DNA of 64,000 bases from Neospora caninum Liverpool. Taxonomy: Eukaryota; Apicomplexa; Conoidasida; Eucoccidiorida; Sarcocystidae. A model generated the notes under the pieces. It was not told the DNA's origin and made no database searches. It worked only from the letters and a program-made list of their open reading frames with translations. The translations under genes and the position numbers were made by a program. Where the stretch lies: contig NC_018396.1 of NCBI RefSeq assembly GCF_000208865.1, forward strand, positions 2,380,630 to 2,444,629. Direction: 5' to 3'. Within the stretch, counting starts at the first letter, position 1; the number at the start of each line of letters is the position of its first letter. Of this stretch, positions 24,298-35,507 are shown piece by piece.

Positions 24298-27280
24298 GCA
24301 TAGAATACATACAAACAGATACATATGTATATATTTATATATATATATCTAGATCGGAGAAAAGTAGAGATATACGGATAGACAGAGAGAGAATACAGGT
24401 ACACGAATACAGGAACAGATGCATGCTTCAAGGTCGGCATCGAGGTAAGTTCCCGTAAAGACTGATCCGCAGCCTCTGCGGAGACGATACACAGAGAAAG
24501 TAACGAGGGGAAACTGGCGTGTGGGCTGATCGGTGTGTGCGTGCGGACCTCGAGAAGTTGTTCCTTTTTTTCGTCGCGGTTGCGCATGCGGCGAAGAAGG
24601 CGCTCGACGACCTTGATGTCTTCGAGGAGACGCTCGGCCCGCAGCAACGTATCCTTCCCGACGCGTTTCTGCTTCCGGAGAGTCATCTTCTCCCGGCCGA
24701 CTTGCTGCACGGAAAGCCGCAAAAAGTTCGCTCACACAAGGCCTGTGCATGCCCGCCGCGAGTGCGTCTAGCTGGAGACGCGGCGGCTAACGAGCGCAGT
24801 GTACAGACACCGGATCGAAACGGGACCGAGACAAAAAAGCCAGGCAACCTACTCGTGGGCGGAAAACGGCCAAAGGGGAGACATCCGACGGGGAGCACGG
24901 AGGCCAGAAGTGGCGGAGAAGGGGCTTCCCGAGTTTCTGTCGTTTCTCGAGCCAGTACTGAAAAACGCACAAGATTTCAAGAGGGACCAGACAAAAATGA
25001 ACACCAAACCCAGTGGAACAAAGAGTACTCCTTTCTGAAGAGTGACGCCCAATGACCTCGACCCACGGAGGTTCCCGTGCACACTTGCGGGGTTGGAAAT
25101 GCGCACACGCACCATGCGGGATTAGCATTATACATTTATACACAAATACTATATATTCACAAGCATGTATGCATATGCAGATGTCCATATCTACGCATTC
25201 ATCGATCAATCCATCTCATCGCGGCAGATAATGGAATGCTGACGTGTCCCTATATAAGCACATAGGCATCTCCATATATATACATGTATATAGAGTAGTT
25301 GGAAACACACGTCAAAATTTATAAACATATAGAACCATTTCCATATATATATATATATATATGCATATATAAACATGTATATATATAACCGGTGTTTGCG
25401 TTTACCATGAGGACTTGTTTGACGAGAACGGGGTGAATTTTGAGTCTGAGGTCTTCTCTGGCGATTCTGACGGCGTCTCTTTGTGTAAGTGCATGCTCGT
25501 TGCCTCCCTTGGCGTGGACGTCCTTTTCGAAGGCATCGATCATCTTCACAAAGGCCATTTCGGAGAGGAAAAGTTCGCCTTTGAGGTCTTCGCGGCCGTC
25601 CTCGCGCCGCCGCTTCGTCCCACTTCTCGCGTCCTCAAAGAGCCGCCCAGGCTGCTTCTCCCTCGCTGCCTCCCCCGCCGCGGCCTCGGCGAGCGAAGAG
25701 ACAGTGCCGCTTGGTTCTTCGCTCTTCGCCACTTCGCCGTCCTTCTCGCGCGCGGCCTCGTTTTTTTCTTTCTCGGCAGCTGGTTTCGGGCCGAGGTCAC
25801 CCTCTGCCTCGCTGTCTGCAGGCGCAGATTCGCCGAGGGAGAAAAGGTCCCGAGAGGGCCGGACAGCAGGCGGGGCGAAGAGCGCTACGCGCCGATTCAA
25901 CTCCTCCACAAACACTTCGTCCTCTTTCAACATGTCGTAGTGAACCAGAGAGCCGTCTGGGAGACGAAGACCTGTGGGTCTGCGAAGCGACACAAAAACG
26001 CGGTGCAAACCGGTGTGGGGGAAGTCGCTGGAAGTCGAAAAAAGGAGAGTTTCCTCTGCGACGCCGGAGTCATTTGGGGAAAGTTAGGCAACGTTTTGAC
26101 AGGTTCGCCACTCTCACCCGCGGCGCTTTCCCGGACCGCGAATCACGTAGAACTCCCCCAGGTGTATATGCACACAGTTCCGACCGCCGCTCCACACGTG
26201 GAGAGATCGCAAGGAAACAACCCGAAAGCGTTTCGTGGCGGGGGACGACGAAGAGGCGGTTCGAAGCTCGGGTGTCGGTACACCGCATGCGCACGCCATT
26301 CTACTTTTGCGCGCCTCGAGTCCGTTTTTTCTGTTTTTTCTCGCTTACTGGTCTCGGTGTTGGTCGAAGCGAATGTAGTGGTCTGGGCGCACAAAGTCGG
26401 GCAGATTCTCGTCGTGCGACTCCTCGATTTTTATCGGAGGTACGACAATCATCTTCTGCTTCCGCTTCTTCGCCGCAGCTCCTGCCGCGCCGCCCACACC
26501 GCCCGCGACGTCTTCCTCCACGAACTCCGTCGGTGAGAGAAAGCCCAGTTGAATCGGATCGAGTCGGACGCCTTCTTCCTCCTGAAGGAGAAGAGCACGA
26601 AACAGCAAGGCTCCAATGACGGCGGCACATTCGCGAAGGTGCGCGAGTGAGTGTTCGAGGGAGAGAGTGGGTTGGGGTGTACGTACACCCGAAAGGCCGT
26701 GCACGGCCTCGAAAAAAAGGTCTAAGGGGGAGACGGGGGGAAGGGAAAGCAGGCGAATGAACCGCGAGATGGGATTAACACAAGACTATCGCAGGCTTCA
26801 CAGGTACGGCCGGTGCGATTTATGTCTTCACCTCGCGTTTCTTCTCTTCACTCAAGCGCCTTCACCTACCGCAAGTTGCTCCAAGTCCTCGTAGCGGCGA
26901 ATCACGAAAAGGCGCTTGGTGGCGTCGACGGGGCGCGTGCGCAGCTGGCGCTGAGGGGGCGGCAGCGTGGCTGGGACAGAGGGGACAGCTGAGAGCGAGG
27001 AGACAGAAGAGACAGAGGCGGAGGCAGAGACGGCGAGAGGGAGAGTGGGGGTGGGGCCTTTGGACCCCGCCTTGCCGCTTGGAGTCCAGGACTGCGCGGC
27101 GCTGCCGGCGGAGCGACTTGAGAGAGAAGAGGGCGAAGCGGGCTGTTTCGAGGAAGTCCCCGCAGAGGCCGCAGAGGGCCCGCCCGAGGCCTTGCCGTCG
27201 TCATGCTGCCGCGAAGAGAGCGAGGTTCGGACGGAGCTGAGAGAGGAGGCGGTCGCGCGAGAAGGCGAAGGCGGACTCAT
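19569..27280 (-). CDS. EPL1: Enhancer-of-Polycomb-like protein (EPL1), 8 exons, about 1749 aa
   Basis: Minus-strand exons: 27280-26870, 26581-26349, 25979-25406, 24704-24549, 24215-23708, 23451-22516, 22330-20655 and 20324-19569. All phases match and the total divides by three. EPL1/EPC proteins are scaffold subunits of NuA4-type histone acetyltransferase complexes in the nucleus. Evidence for the family: RPVDATKRLFVIRRYEDLEQ at about 116-135 fits the EPC start (RALDASKPLPVFRCEDLPD); IVVPPIKIEE follows in exon 2; YDMLKEDEVFVEEL and a MAFVKMIDAFEKD block in exon 3 match the D-EDEVFV and F-EEMIDRLEK regions; exon 4 is a basic helix (EKMTLRKQKR...LLEDIKVVERLLRR) like the EPC coiled segment; exon 6 has CRIVRRRGRGGRLWLDR, matching the EPC FARRRVGRGGRVLLDR. 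The start ATG has G at -3. Exons 7-8 (about 810 residues) are Gly/Pro/Ala/Ser/Gln-rich and likely disordered. The gene is much longer than the yeast or animal proteins. Confidence 0.9.
23096..23109. repeat. Dispersed palindrome GGTGTACGTACACC, copy in an EPL1 exon
   Basis: A perfect 14-bp palindrome inside EPL1 exon 6, where it encodes part of a GCTYTG peptide. Other copies or near copies are at 26161 (degenerate), 26676, 27847, 28673 (degenerate), 29730, 34939, 36477 and 45748 (degenerate). Confidence 0.85.
26676..26689. repeat. Dispersed palindrome GGTGTACGTACACC, copy in an EPL1 intron
   Basis: Identical to the exonic copy at 23096, here in EPL1 intron 1, roughly 100 bases before the exon 2 acceptor. 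Confidence 0.85.
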
Positions 27281-30200
27281 CGCGAACCGTCTTCCAGAAG
27301 AGACGAACAGAGACGAAGGCGGGGCGCGAAGAAAAGGGACGGAAGAACCGGAGACAGTCCGCCTTCCGCAGCTCAGCCCGTCAACAGACAGGGGACCATC
27401 GGCTATGGGGCATCTCGCTTCGAGCGGAGAAAGCCGATCGAGACAGAGGAAGGGGAGAGACCGAACGAGGAAGAGACGAGAGACGCCTGAGACGGGGCGT
27501 CGTCCTTGGCGACAGAGAGAGGAAGACTCGACTACGTTAGACAACGAGCAAACGGAATTTAAGCGCGAGGCGCGCCAGGAGACACTCCTGTGTCGACGGC
27601 TTTGAAGAGAGAATCCGCGGGCGACTCTCACGGACGCGCTCAAAGCCCCATGGTGGAGATTTGGGAAACGCTTCGCGCTCTTCGCAAGGCCGGTTTCCTT
27701 CGCTCTCTGTTCCGCCGCTTTCCTTTCTCGGTTCAGAGGGTGCAGCCACGCGGCGGCCTCGCCAGGAAAGAGCCGACTTCTTTACCTCTGCAGGCGCGTC
27801 GCTCCACGCATTTGGACAGACGAGTCCGTGTGCACGCGCAAGCGCCAGTGTACATACACACTCCACACGCGCCTTCACTAGACGAGCGAGGAAACGAACG
27901 GTGGGGAACCAGAGAGAGGAGGCAGACGGAAACAAACTGAGAAAAGAAGTTCTGGAGATAAAAGACAGCGGAGCGAGGAGCTCAAGACAAGGCAAAGTCT
28001 CGCGGTTTTCCCTGCGGAACACGAGCCCGGACGCGAGAGAGCGAAGCTGAGAGAGACGAGACGGTAGACAGCGGAGACAGCCGAAAAAAGAGACGGGGCA
28101 GGGAGCAAGCAGCTATGTCCCAGATCTAAGAAAGATCGTGAGCACGGGGTGCGCCGAAACAATGCACGGCAGACTGAAGACAGGCAAGACGGGAGAGAAA
28201 AGACAGAGACCAGTACAGGGGCGCCGACAAAAAGAGAGGGTTAGGCAAAAAGAAGAAAACAGAGCGAGATAAACAAAGATAGAGAAGAACAGGCGAGGCA
28301 GAGTCTATTTTGTGGACGATGCTGTGTAGAGGAAGTTGCACTACCTCGAGAGGAGACTTGATACGAAGAAACAAAGACTGTCGAGGTGCGGCTCTCGCGT
28401 CTGCGAGCAGTCCGCCAGATTGCGCTTCCTCAGGAGACCGAATGGTTCCCTTTCTTTCCACCGCTTTCTCCCTCCTTTCGCACAGGGCAGCGAGTGTCGA
28501 CAACTCGAGGTCAGCAAAACCCCTCCGGCGCGAAACGGCCAGAATCCGGCAAGATCGATAAAAAGAGCGAGACTGCGGGAAGAACAAGATCTACCGGCGG
28601 AAAGGGAAACGGGCCGATCCTCACACGGACTGTAGGACGAAGTGTTCTTCTCGATCGCTCTTCGGGTGCGCCAGGTGCACATACACTCGATACGCCAAGA
28701 GGGGAAGGACAAGAGGCAGACGAGGGACACCAAGGGGAAGATTCGAGGAGAACAGCAGGCAAGGGGAGTTCGGAGGCCCTGTTCGACCGGAACCCAATAG
28801 CAAGAGAGTTTTGGGAAACAAAAACTTCCAGTTTCCTCCGCGCGGACTGCGTGCTGTTTAGCCTGCACGCCGAGGGCCCCACCCCCCGTGTGCGCTTGGT
28901 GCCCTGCAGACTGCAGCGCCGTGCCTCTCTCTTTCTGCGGGATGGACGCTGGCTCTTTGCGCTCTTTTGCGCCGCTCTTCCTTTTGGCCTAGAACGCACG
29001 AGAGGGTGAAGGTCTCTCGTCAGTCAGCACTACAGGAAAGGCGCAAAAAACTGGCGTTGTCTCAGCCGAACTGGGTACAACCGGTGTGAAGCAGCGCCAC
29101 CACTGTTTCCCGTCGATTCACCTATTCGACGGGGGAAACTTGCACACACACCCGTCATTTCCTCCCTCTCGTACGGACGAAAGAGACGCATCCAAACCTC
29201 CAAATCCTGGATTTCCCCTGAAGCGCTTGCTCTGATGTGCACCGGCTCCCCTGAGTTGCCTGCGATGCAGTCTCACCACGAGACCGGTTCCACGCAGTTT
29301 TGCCCTGTCGATTGCGCGGCTCAACATTTCACTTCGAGACACTCGGCGCTCTCTTCGAACGGCAAAAGGCCGCTGTCCGTTGCCTCTCGGTTTCCACTTT
29401 AACCGGACTTCGGGGCTCTTCCCTCTCAGGTTTTCTCTCTCTACTGCCCTTGTGGCATGCACCCACCATCTGAGCCATGTCCGTCGATTTCGTATGCGCT
29501 CGTCATTGCCCGAACAGCAGCCCCATTTCAACTGGGCCCCACGCCTGCGTTTTTAGGAAACACACCTCCCTCGAATTTCTCTGTACTCCTTCCCTCTATA
29601 GAGAGAGGGACCACGACAGACACGGCCGAAGTCTCGACCCCCAGCTGCCAAGAAAAGACGTTGACGAGCGCTCGCGTCTTCCCTCAAGGTCATCCGCGTC
29701 GAGACACACCTTGGCTCGAACGCGTGTCGGGTGTACATACAGCTCAGAGGAACAACGCGCGAGGCCAGTGTGCCTGCCAGGTTTTTCGGTATCGGCAAGA
29801 CAGCCGCGTTCCCTCCGCAGAAAAGCAAAAAAAATGCTTTCGGGAGCCGAGAGAAACCCTCAGAATCAATAGGGAAGGGGCGTCTTCCCGGGGGGACCTG
29901 ACCCGTCGAAGGGACACGGCATCGGGAAATCGGCTTATTTTCGGGGACGCGTACATGTGTGGGCGAGGAGTGCCCCGTAGTGGTCCAAGGAGAGGGGAGG
30001 ATAGAGAGGGAAAAAAATAGAGTGCGGTCTCGGATGCTCCCAGGATGTTGTTAGACGGCCGCGCGTGGAGGTGTATTCAGGCTGGTGAGAGACGCTCGGC
30101 GGAAAAATTGGGTTTGTGTGGGCGTCGTCGTACGGAAAGAAAAAAAACACAGAAACAAAAAGCGGCACGAAACGCGCCGCAAAAACACAAAGAAAAGGCG

Positions 30201-32222
30201 CTGTCCACGAGGAAAAAGTGGCACGAGACGGGGAGTTTCTCTATCACAAAGCAGGCAGCACAAACACCACCCATAAACACCTCGCGCGGGCTCACCCTAA
30301 ACATAAAAAAGCACAGAGGCGACGGCGGTTTGATTCTCGCGTTTTCTCATAACCGCCCGCCACGGAGCACAGACGGACCGAGTGTCCCTCTTCCCCCCTG
30401 GCTCTTTTGCGTCCCCTGGTCCTCGTGTCCCTGTGCGCTTTTTCGCTCGCAGAAAACGGAAAAGGCTCGCGGGGCAACGCGTCGGGTGTGAGCAGAAGAC
30501 GTTTCCCAGCAGTGCCGAAACAAATGAAACGCTTTCTACCAGGCGAGAACAGATGGCCGTTGCAATAAAATAGCGGAACAGGAGCGGGAGGTTCATGAAT
30601 CCAAAAGCGAAAAGTGTGTACCTGTAGATGTGCATGAAGGCAACGAACCGAATTTCCTAACTTCCGCACCTGTCTAAATCGAGCAAACGAAAACTTAATC
30701 ATCTCTGTGTGCCCTATCTTCCCGTACCCCAGCCAGAATCGGACAACTCTAAATGCCGATAAAATTAAATCGAATAACGAAAGGTAAACGACCCATTTCT
30801 TTATGTGTTGGCACCCATGAAGTGAAACGTGCACCGTTGCGTGAATGTGTGCTCGCATACCGGTGTGCGTAGACTACTTTACGTCTAGAGTCTTTCAGGT
30901 GTGTGGTGTGAACTCTCTCGGGGAAGAACTCTGGCACGAGGAGTGAATGCAACGGCACGCGCGCGCCTTTTTTTCCGAAAATTGCTTAAACTATTGATCT
31001 ACGCGAGACGGCCCCCCGTCGACACAATTCACCAGCTACCTGTAGCGCCAGGACGTTTGAAAAACCACAGTTCACCTCACCTCTTAGCTCTGACAGTGTT
31101 TCATGATCCATGCATGAACAGTATTTATTTCTGTTGAACGTATATATGCATATATATGTCTGTACGTGTCACTCGCGAACGCATCTGTATGGAGGAGTAG
31201 ATAACGAGTAACATGTTCTACTGAAATCTACGTCTGTTTACCATTCTCACCCCCGCCGTTCCTCGGAGATTTCACGGACACGTGGCGTTTTCTTCTGTGG
31301 TTGCATTCTCTGGAAACGGAGTACCCAGAAGGCCTCCCCCCGATTCTTTTGCACGTAAAAGAGGAAAGAGTGGTGGCTAGCACACAGAGCTGTCGATACA
31401 AAGTCTCGTTTGCAGACGTGCTGCGAGCCCTTGACAGTGAAAAAAGAGGAACCCCGCTTTAGACAGTTCTTCTTGAGACATGCTGGGTGGTGGGTCGGTT
31501 CAATACGACACCTTCGTGTCTTTCTGTGTCGTGTACGATCGAGAGACTGACGAAAGTTGAGTGTTTCTCACAAAAACCACGTCAGCCACGCGTATGCAGA
31601 GAAGTGGACGCCCGCCGACGAGAGAAGTTAGGAGACACCGCCGTTTTCTCCCTGACATCTTTTGGGGACTGTTTTAGGAGGAATGCAGAAAACGGAATTC
31701 TTTCTCAAGGCCATCCATGCTGGACTGTACAGTCAAATTTCTTTGGTCCCGAGTGGCTCCGAACACCGCCCACTACGCGGCGTGTAGCCACGAAACCCCT
31801 TCCATAGCTCTCCGAACACCTGTGCAGTTGCGAGACGCGTGCATGTGTGCTTTTAGAAAAAACAAGAAACACACTGACATGCGAAGACATTCACAAAGAA
31901 AATAACAGAATGCAAAAGAGGAACGCCGACGGAGATGTTTTTCGCTTAGACAATTCTTCATCCTGTAGTCGTCTCCATATACACAGCAACCAACGGATAC
32001 CTCGTATCAATGCACCGTCATGCACGCATATCTTTGAATATATGCTTATACGAATATGTATATATATATATATATAGTGAAGGGTCGATCAACCCGTGTG
32101 CACATGCGCAGGTGTTGCTGTGGAACACTGACAGAGTGTCCATATATATATATATATATATATATGCATATATAGATGTGTGTGTATTCAAAAAGTGCAA
32201 ATGTGATGGCCAAATAGAAAAG
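27281..32222. other. Spacer upstream of EPL1; no gene seen
   Basis: This contains the EPL1 promoter region and about 4 kb of spacer. Frames up to 188 codons (for example 30292-30858, minus) show no recognisable content. Near copies of the dispersed palindrome lie at 27847, 28673 and 29730, and TA runs at about 32058-32076 and 32141-32166. Nothing else could be supported. Confidence 0.5.
27472..27494. promoter_or_regulatory. Cluster of three WGAGACG elements upstream of EPL1
   Basis: AGAGACG at 27472 and 27479 and TGAGACG at 27488 lie about 195-215 bases upstream of the EPL1 start codon. The heptamer (A/T)GAGACG is an established promoter element in Toxoplasma and works in either orientation. 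Three copies in 23 bases is more than the scattered background here. Another copy lies at 28052. The role is inferred from sequence and position. Confidence 0.5.
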
Positions 32223-33323
32223 TTAGGGCTTCCGTCCCTCCTTTTTTTGCCAAGACTTCTCGTAGATCTGGAGCTGCTGCCACTGAGCGTCCACGTCCAG
32301 CAGGCGCTGCATCAGCTGGTGGGGGCTACGGTACAGTCCCAAGTTGACCACGTGAGACCCGGTCCCTTCCCCTGCAACGCCAAACACGGAACTCTCAAAA
32401 GCTCAAATTCATCATTCGCACCACCCCCCACGTCTACGCAGGTATATACATTCATATAGATAGTGGCATATATATATATATATATATATGTATGGATAGA
32501 TAGATAGTCTCATTTACAGTTCTAAAGTTGTCATGCAAACACATGGAATCTTCCGCCTTTCGACATGTAACTACGTAGGTCGGTCGGCAGGCAAAGAGAA
32601 GCAAAGGCATAAACACTCGAGTCTTGCAAATTTCCTTTTGGAGTTGATTTGCCGAAACACCACAGGAACGGTCAGCAGGTCCAGCGAATGAAGAGATGCT
32701 TTTTCGGTGCAGGCTCGTCCCCATGTGGCTGCCCAAGAGGGCCGGTAGACACAGGGTGTCTCTACACAAGACGGAGACGTGAGAACACCCGGATTGTTTC
32801 TGGCATCATCGTTCTTATCTCAAAGCGTCTTTCGTTTCTCACATCCAAGAGACCACACCTGTTTCCCCCTCTTTTCTTTCTGACGACGTTCTCCCTCTTC
32901 CGGACGCCGGCCCCACACTCACCGAAGAAGAGCCGCACGCACTCGAGCGGCGCGGGCGCCACTTGGGCTCCTGTCCCCACAGGAGACACCGCGGAAGCGG
33001 TCGAGGCTGGCGACGCCGAGCCACTGTCGCTGTCTCCAGATCCCGCGGGCGAAGACGCGCTCTCTGGAGCCTCGAAAATCTGGAACGACAAACCAGGGTT
33101 CTGGTATCGAATGCCAGGGAGGAAGAAAGTGCAGAAATCTCTAAGAAAACGACAGCAGTGGGCAGAGAACGTCGAGGGCACTTTTCACCGCCACAAAAGA
33201 GTTGATCCAGCAGGCACGACAACGGAGCACACACAGAGATCCCGGTCCTCACACGCACTGAGGCAAACAACCAAACTCAATCTTGTACGCGATGCGCAGC
33301 ACAGTTCTACTTACATAGAAACA

Positions 33324-33354
<31 letters not shown>

Positions 33355-33883
33355 TGAAAATCAAAGGAAAGATCTGTGCCTACGCATTACACAGAATATA
33401 TATCATTAATGTATAGGGGAACACCTACCTATGGCAGATATGGTGTAATTCGGCACATGTACCTACACATCCTAAACAGACGACACATGCTTGTCCTAAA
33501 GGCAGGTGACTGTGAGGCACAAGGAGCGTCGATACTCGCACGAACCGAGCAGACTCATAGAGCGGTAGAACTGCTTGGATATCGTAACCGTACTGCTACA
33601 CACATACTAGTAGATGCATCATTATATATAGAGAGAGACAGATACATAGAAAGATGAGCACGGAAATTTAGTGTTTCAATGGATGGTGGGATACGGGTAT
33701 GGGACGGATTTTCCCGTTCATGCCTGATCGAGATGGACCCCTCGAAAACCGATGAAGACGTGGCTCTTACTTGACAAGACCGTTTTCCTTGAGGGGTTTG
33801 CGCAGAAGAAACTCAACAGCCTTGATGTTTTGAAAGGTTCCCCCCGCGCCGAGAACCAGGCGCTCCAGACGCCTTGTCGACAT
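32223..33883 (-). CDS. MRPL43: Mitochondrial large-subunit ribosomal protein mL43-like, 3 exons, 159 aa
   Basis: Minus-strand exons are 33883-33771, 33140-32923 and 32371-32223, joined in phases 2 and 1 with donors GTAAGA and GTGAGT. The protein has the layout of the L51/S25/CI-B8 thioredoxin-like fold shared by mL43, mS25 and NDUFA2. An N-terminal LERLVLGAGGTFQNIKAVEF strand-helix matches the mL43 LQRLSFSVSRDGAS...REFVE region. Then come NPGLSFQIFE (compare RNPGVVIYVN), a strand VRLFFGEGTGSHVVNLGLYR, and a closing helix SPHQLMQRLLDVDAQ (compare SVEEISTLVQKLADQ). A Ser/Ala/Gly-rich insert of about 40 residues separates the second and third strands and looks lineage-specific. mL43 is my first choice because of the N-terminal block; mS25 or NDUFA2 remain possible. 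It would act in the mitochondrial ribosome. Confidence 0.78.
33327..33354. repeat. (TA)n microsatellite
   Basis: About 14 AT units in intron 1 of the mL43-like gene. Confidence 0.95.
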
Positions 33884-35507
33884 CCTCTCTGACTCTGTTT
33901 TTTTTCCACTCTCTCCGACTTCCTTCTTATCTCTGAGCGGATCTTTCGTTCTCCTCCCTCAGCATTTCTTCCTTTCGCGTCGCTCGGTTCTGCTCCCTCT
34001 GTTTATCTCCTCTTGATCTCTTCTCGCTCTCTCTTTCTCTCCCCTCTTGTTCTCCTCTCTCCTCCTGTCTCCCGGCCTCCCTTGACGTTTCTTCCTGTCT
34101 CTGCTTCGAGGGTTATCTCTCTGTGTCTCTTCTTTCTTCTTGGGAAAGAGCGAAAACTCGGCGAGAAATAGGCCTAGCGGAAGGCCTGCTCTGCAAACCA
34201 CCCTGCTGCGTGGACGACTCCGTAGAAGCCTCTCTGTCACAAGTGAAGGAGGCGCCGCCTCCCGCAAGCGCGACCCGCGGAAGCGAGGCAGGAGAGAGAC
34301 AAAACAACAAACATGAACGCGAAAGACTGCCACAGGAAGGACGGGTGCGTGCACAAGCTCCAGTTCTTTACAGCGACGGCTTTTTTTCACGAAAACCTGC
34401 AAAAGGAAGGCACCCGCTGTCAGCTGTCGGGCGAAGAAAAGCGCGAGAGACCGCGCGTTGAGCGATCTCTGCTGGGACGAAAAGATACGTTTTCGAGTCT
34501 TGATGCGTTCACGACGGCACGGCGAATTGCAGAAAGTCTATAACTTTCTGAGAGGAATTCGCGTCACCCACTCCCGTACTAGCGATTTTGCGTAAGACCA
34601 CCTCAGCCTTTTGTTGCTGTGCAACTGTGGCCTGTATGCATGCGTTTTTTGTCTTCTAGCCCGCCGACTCGCAGACCAACTCGCTCAAAAGTCGCCTCTT
34701 CCCCTTCCGAGCTTCGCTCGAAGGCCTCGCTGCATCGTTTCTTCTACTCCCCATCTGTATGTACACTGCAGACAAAAACCAGAGGAGGGCCTCCTCGCTT
34801 CGTCTGTCGTCAGTTGCGTTTTTGTGTCTAAATGCAGATGAACTCGCTGCACGCGTGTGCAACACCACTTTCCATTCTGGCTTTTCCGATTTTTGGCTTC
34901 CCAGGGTGCCCTCCCGCGTTTTCAGGCGACAACCCTCGGGTGTACATACACCTCACCGGGCGGCAACGAGGGACTTCGTCCGGAGAAAAGCGGGTTCCCC
35001 GTGAACGGCTTCCCGAACTGTGGCGGTTTCGTGTGTGCGCAGCGGAGACGCGGGAGTCTGTCTCGGCGCGGGTCCTTCACTTCTGTTACCATTCGACTGC
35101 GTTCGGTCTCCTCCCAGACACACTTGCTTCCTCCTCGCTTTCGTGGTCTCGTTCGTTGTCTGTGTCCTCGACAAAAACAAGCGTCAAGCGCGCACACGCA
35201 ACTCACGAGAGTGCCCGTGTGGTTTTGGCGGCCTCGGCAAAACAGACCTCCCTCTGATTCGCACGGGTTTTCCTCCGTCGAAAACCGCGTCGTTACTGGT
35301 CGCAGCGGTGGCTTCTGTCTGCCTCTGTCTCCTTTCTCCTCGCTCTTTCCTTCCTTGACGCTGCGGCAGCCCCCCGCCACAGACGCACGGGCAGAGCGCA
35401 GCGACCGCTTGTAGAGCGCGTGCGGACGACTGGCGTCGAGCCAGCTGGAGAGAACGATCAGCTTCTGTCTTCTTCTCTCGCAGCTTCCGCTGAGAACCCT
35501 CACCACC
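33884..35507. other. Divergent spacer between the mL43-like and coiled-coil genes
   Basis: The only head-to-head gene boundary in the window. About 1.6 kb must hold both promoters and both 5' untranslated regions. A copy of the dispersed palindrome (GGTGTACATACACC) lies at 34939-34952. Pyrimidine-rich DNA from 33960 to 34140 keeps a minus-strand frame open by composition. No gene is supported. Confidence 0.6.
34939..34952. repeat. Dispersed palindrome GGTGTACATACACC
   Basis: A 14-bp inverted repeat, differing in one central base from the copies at 23096 and 26676. It sits about 570 bases upstream of the coiled-coil gene start. Confidence 0.8.
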
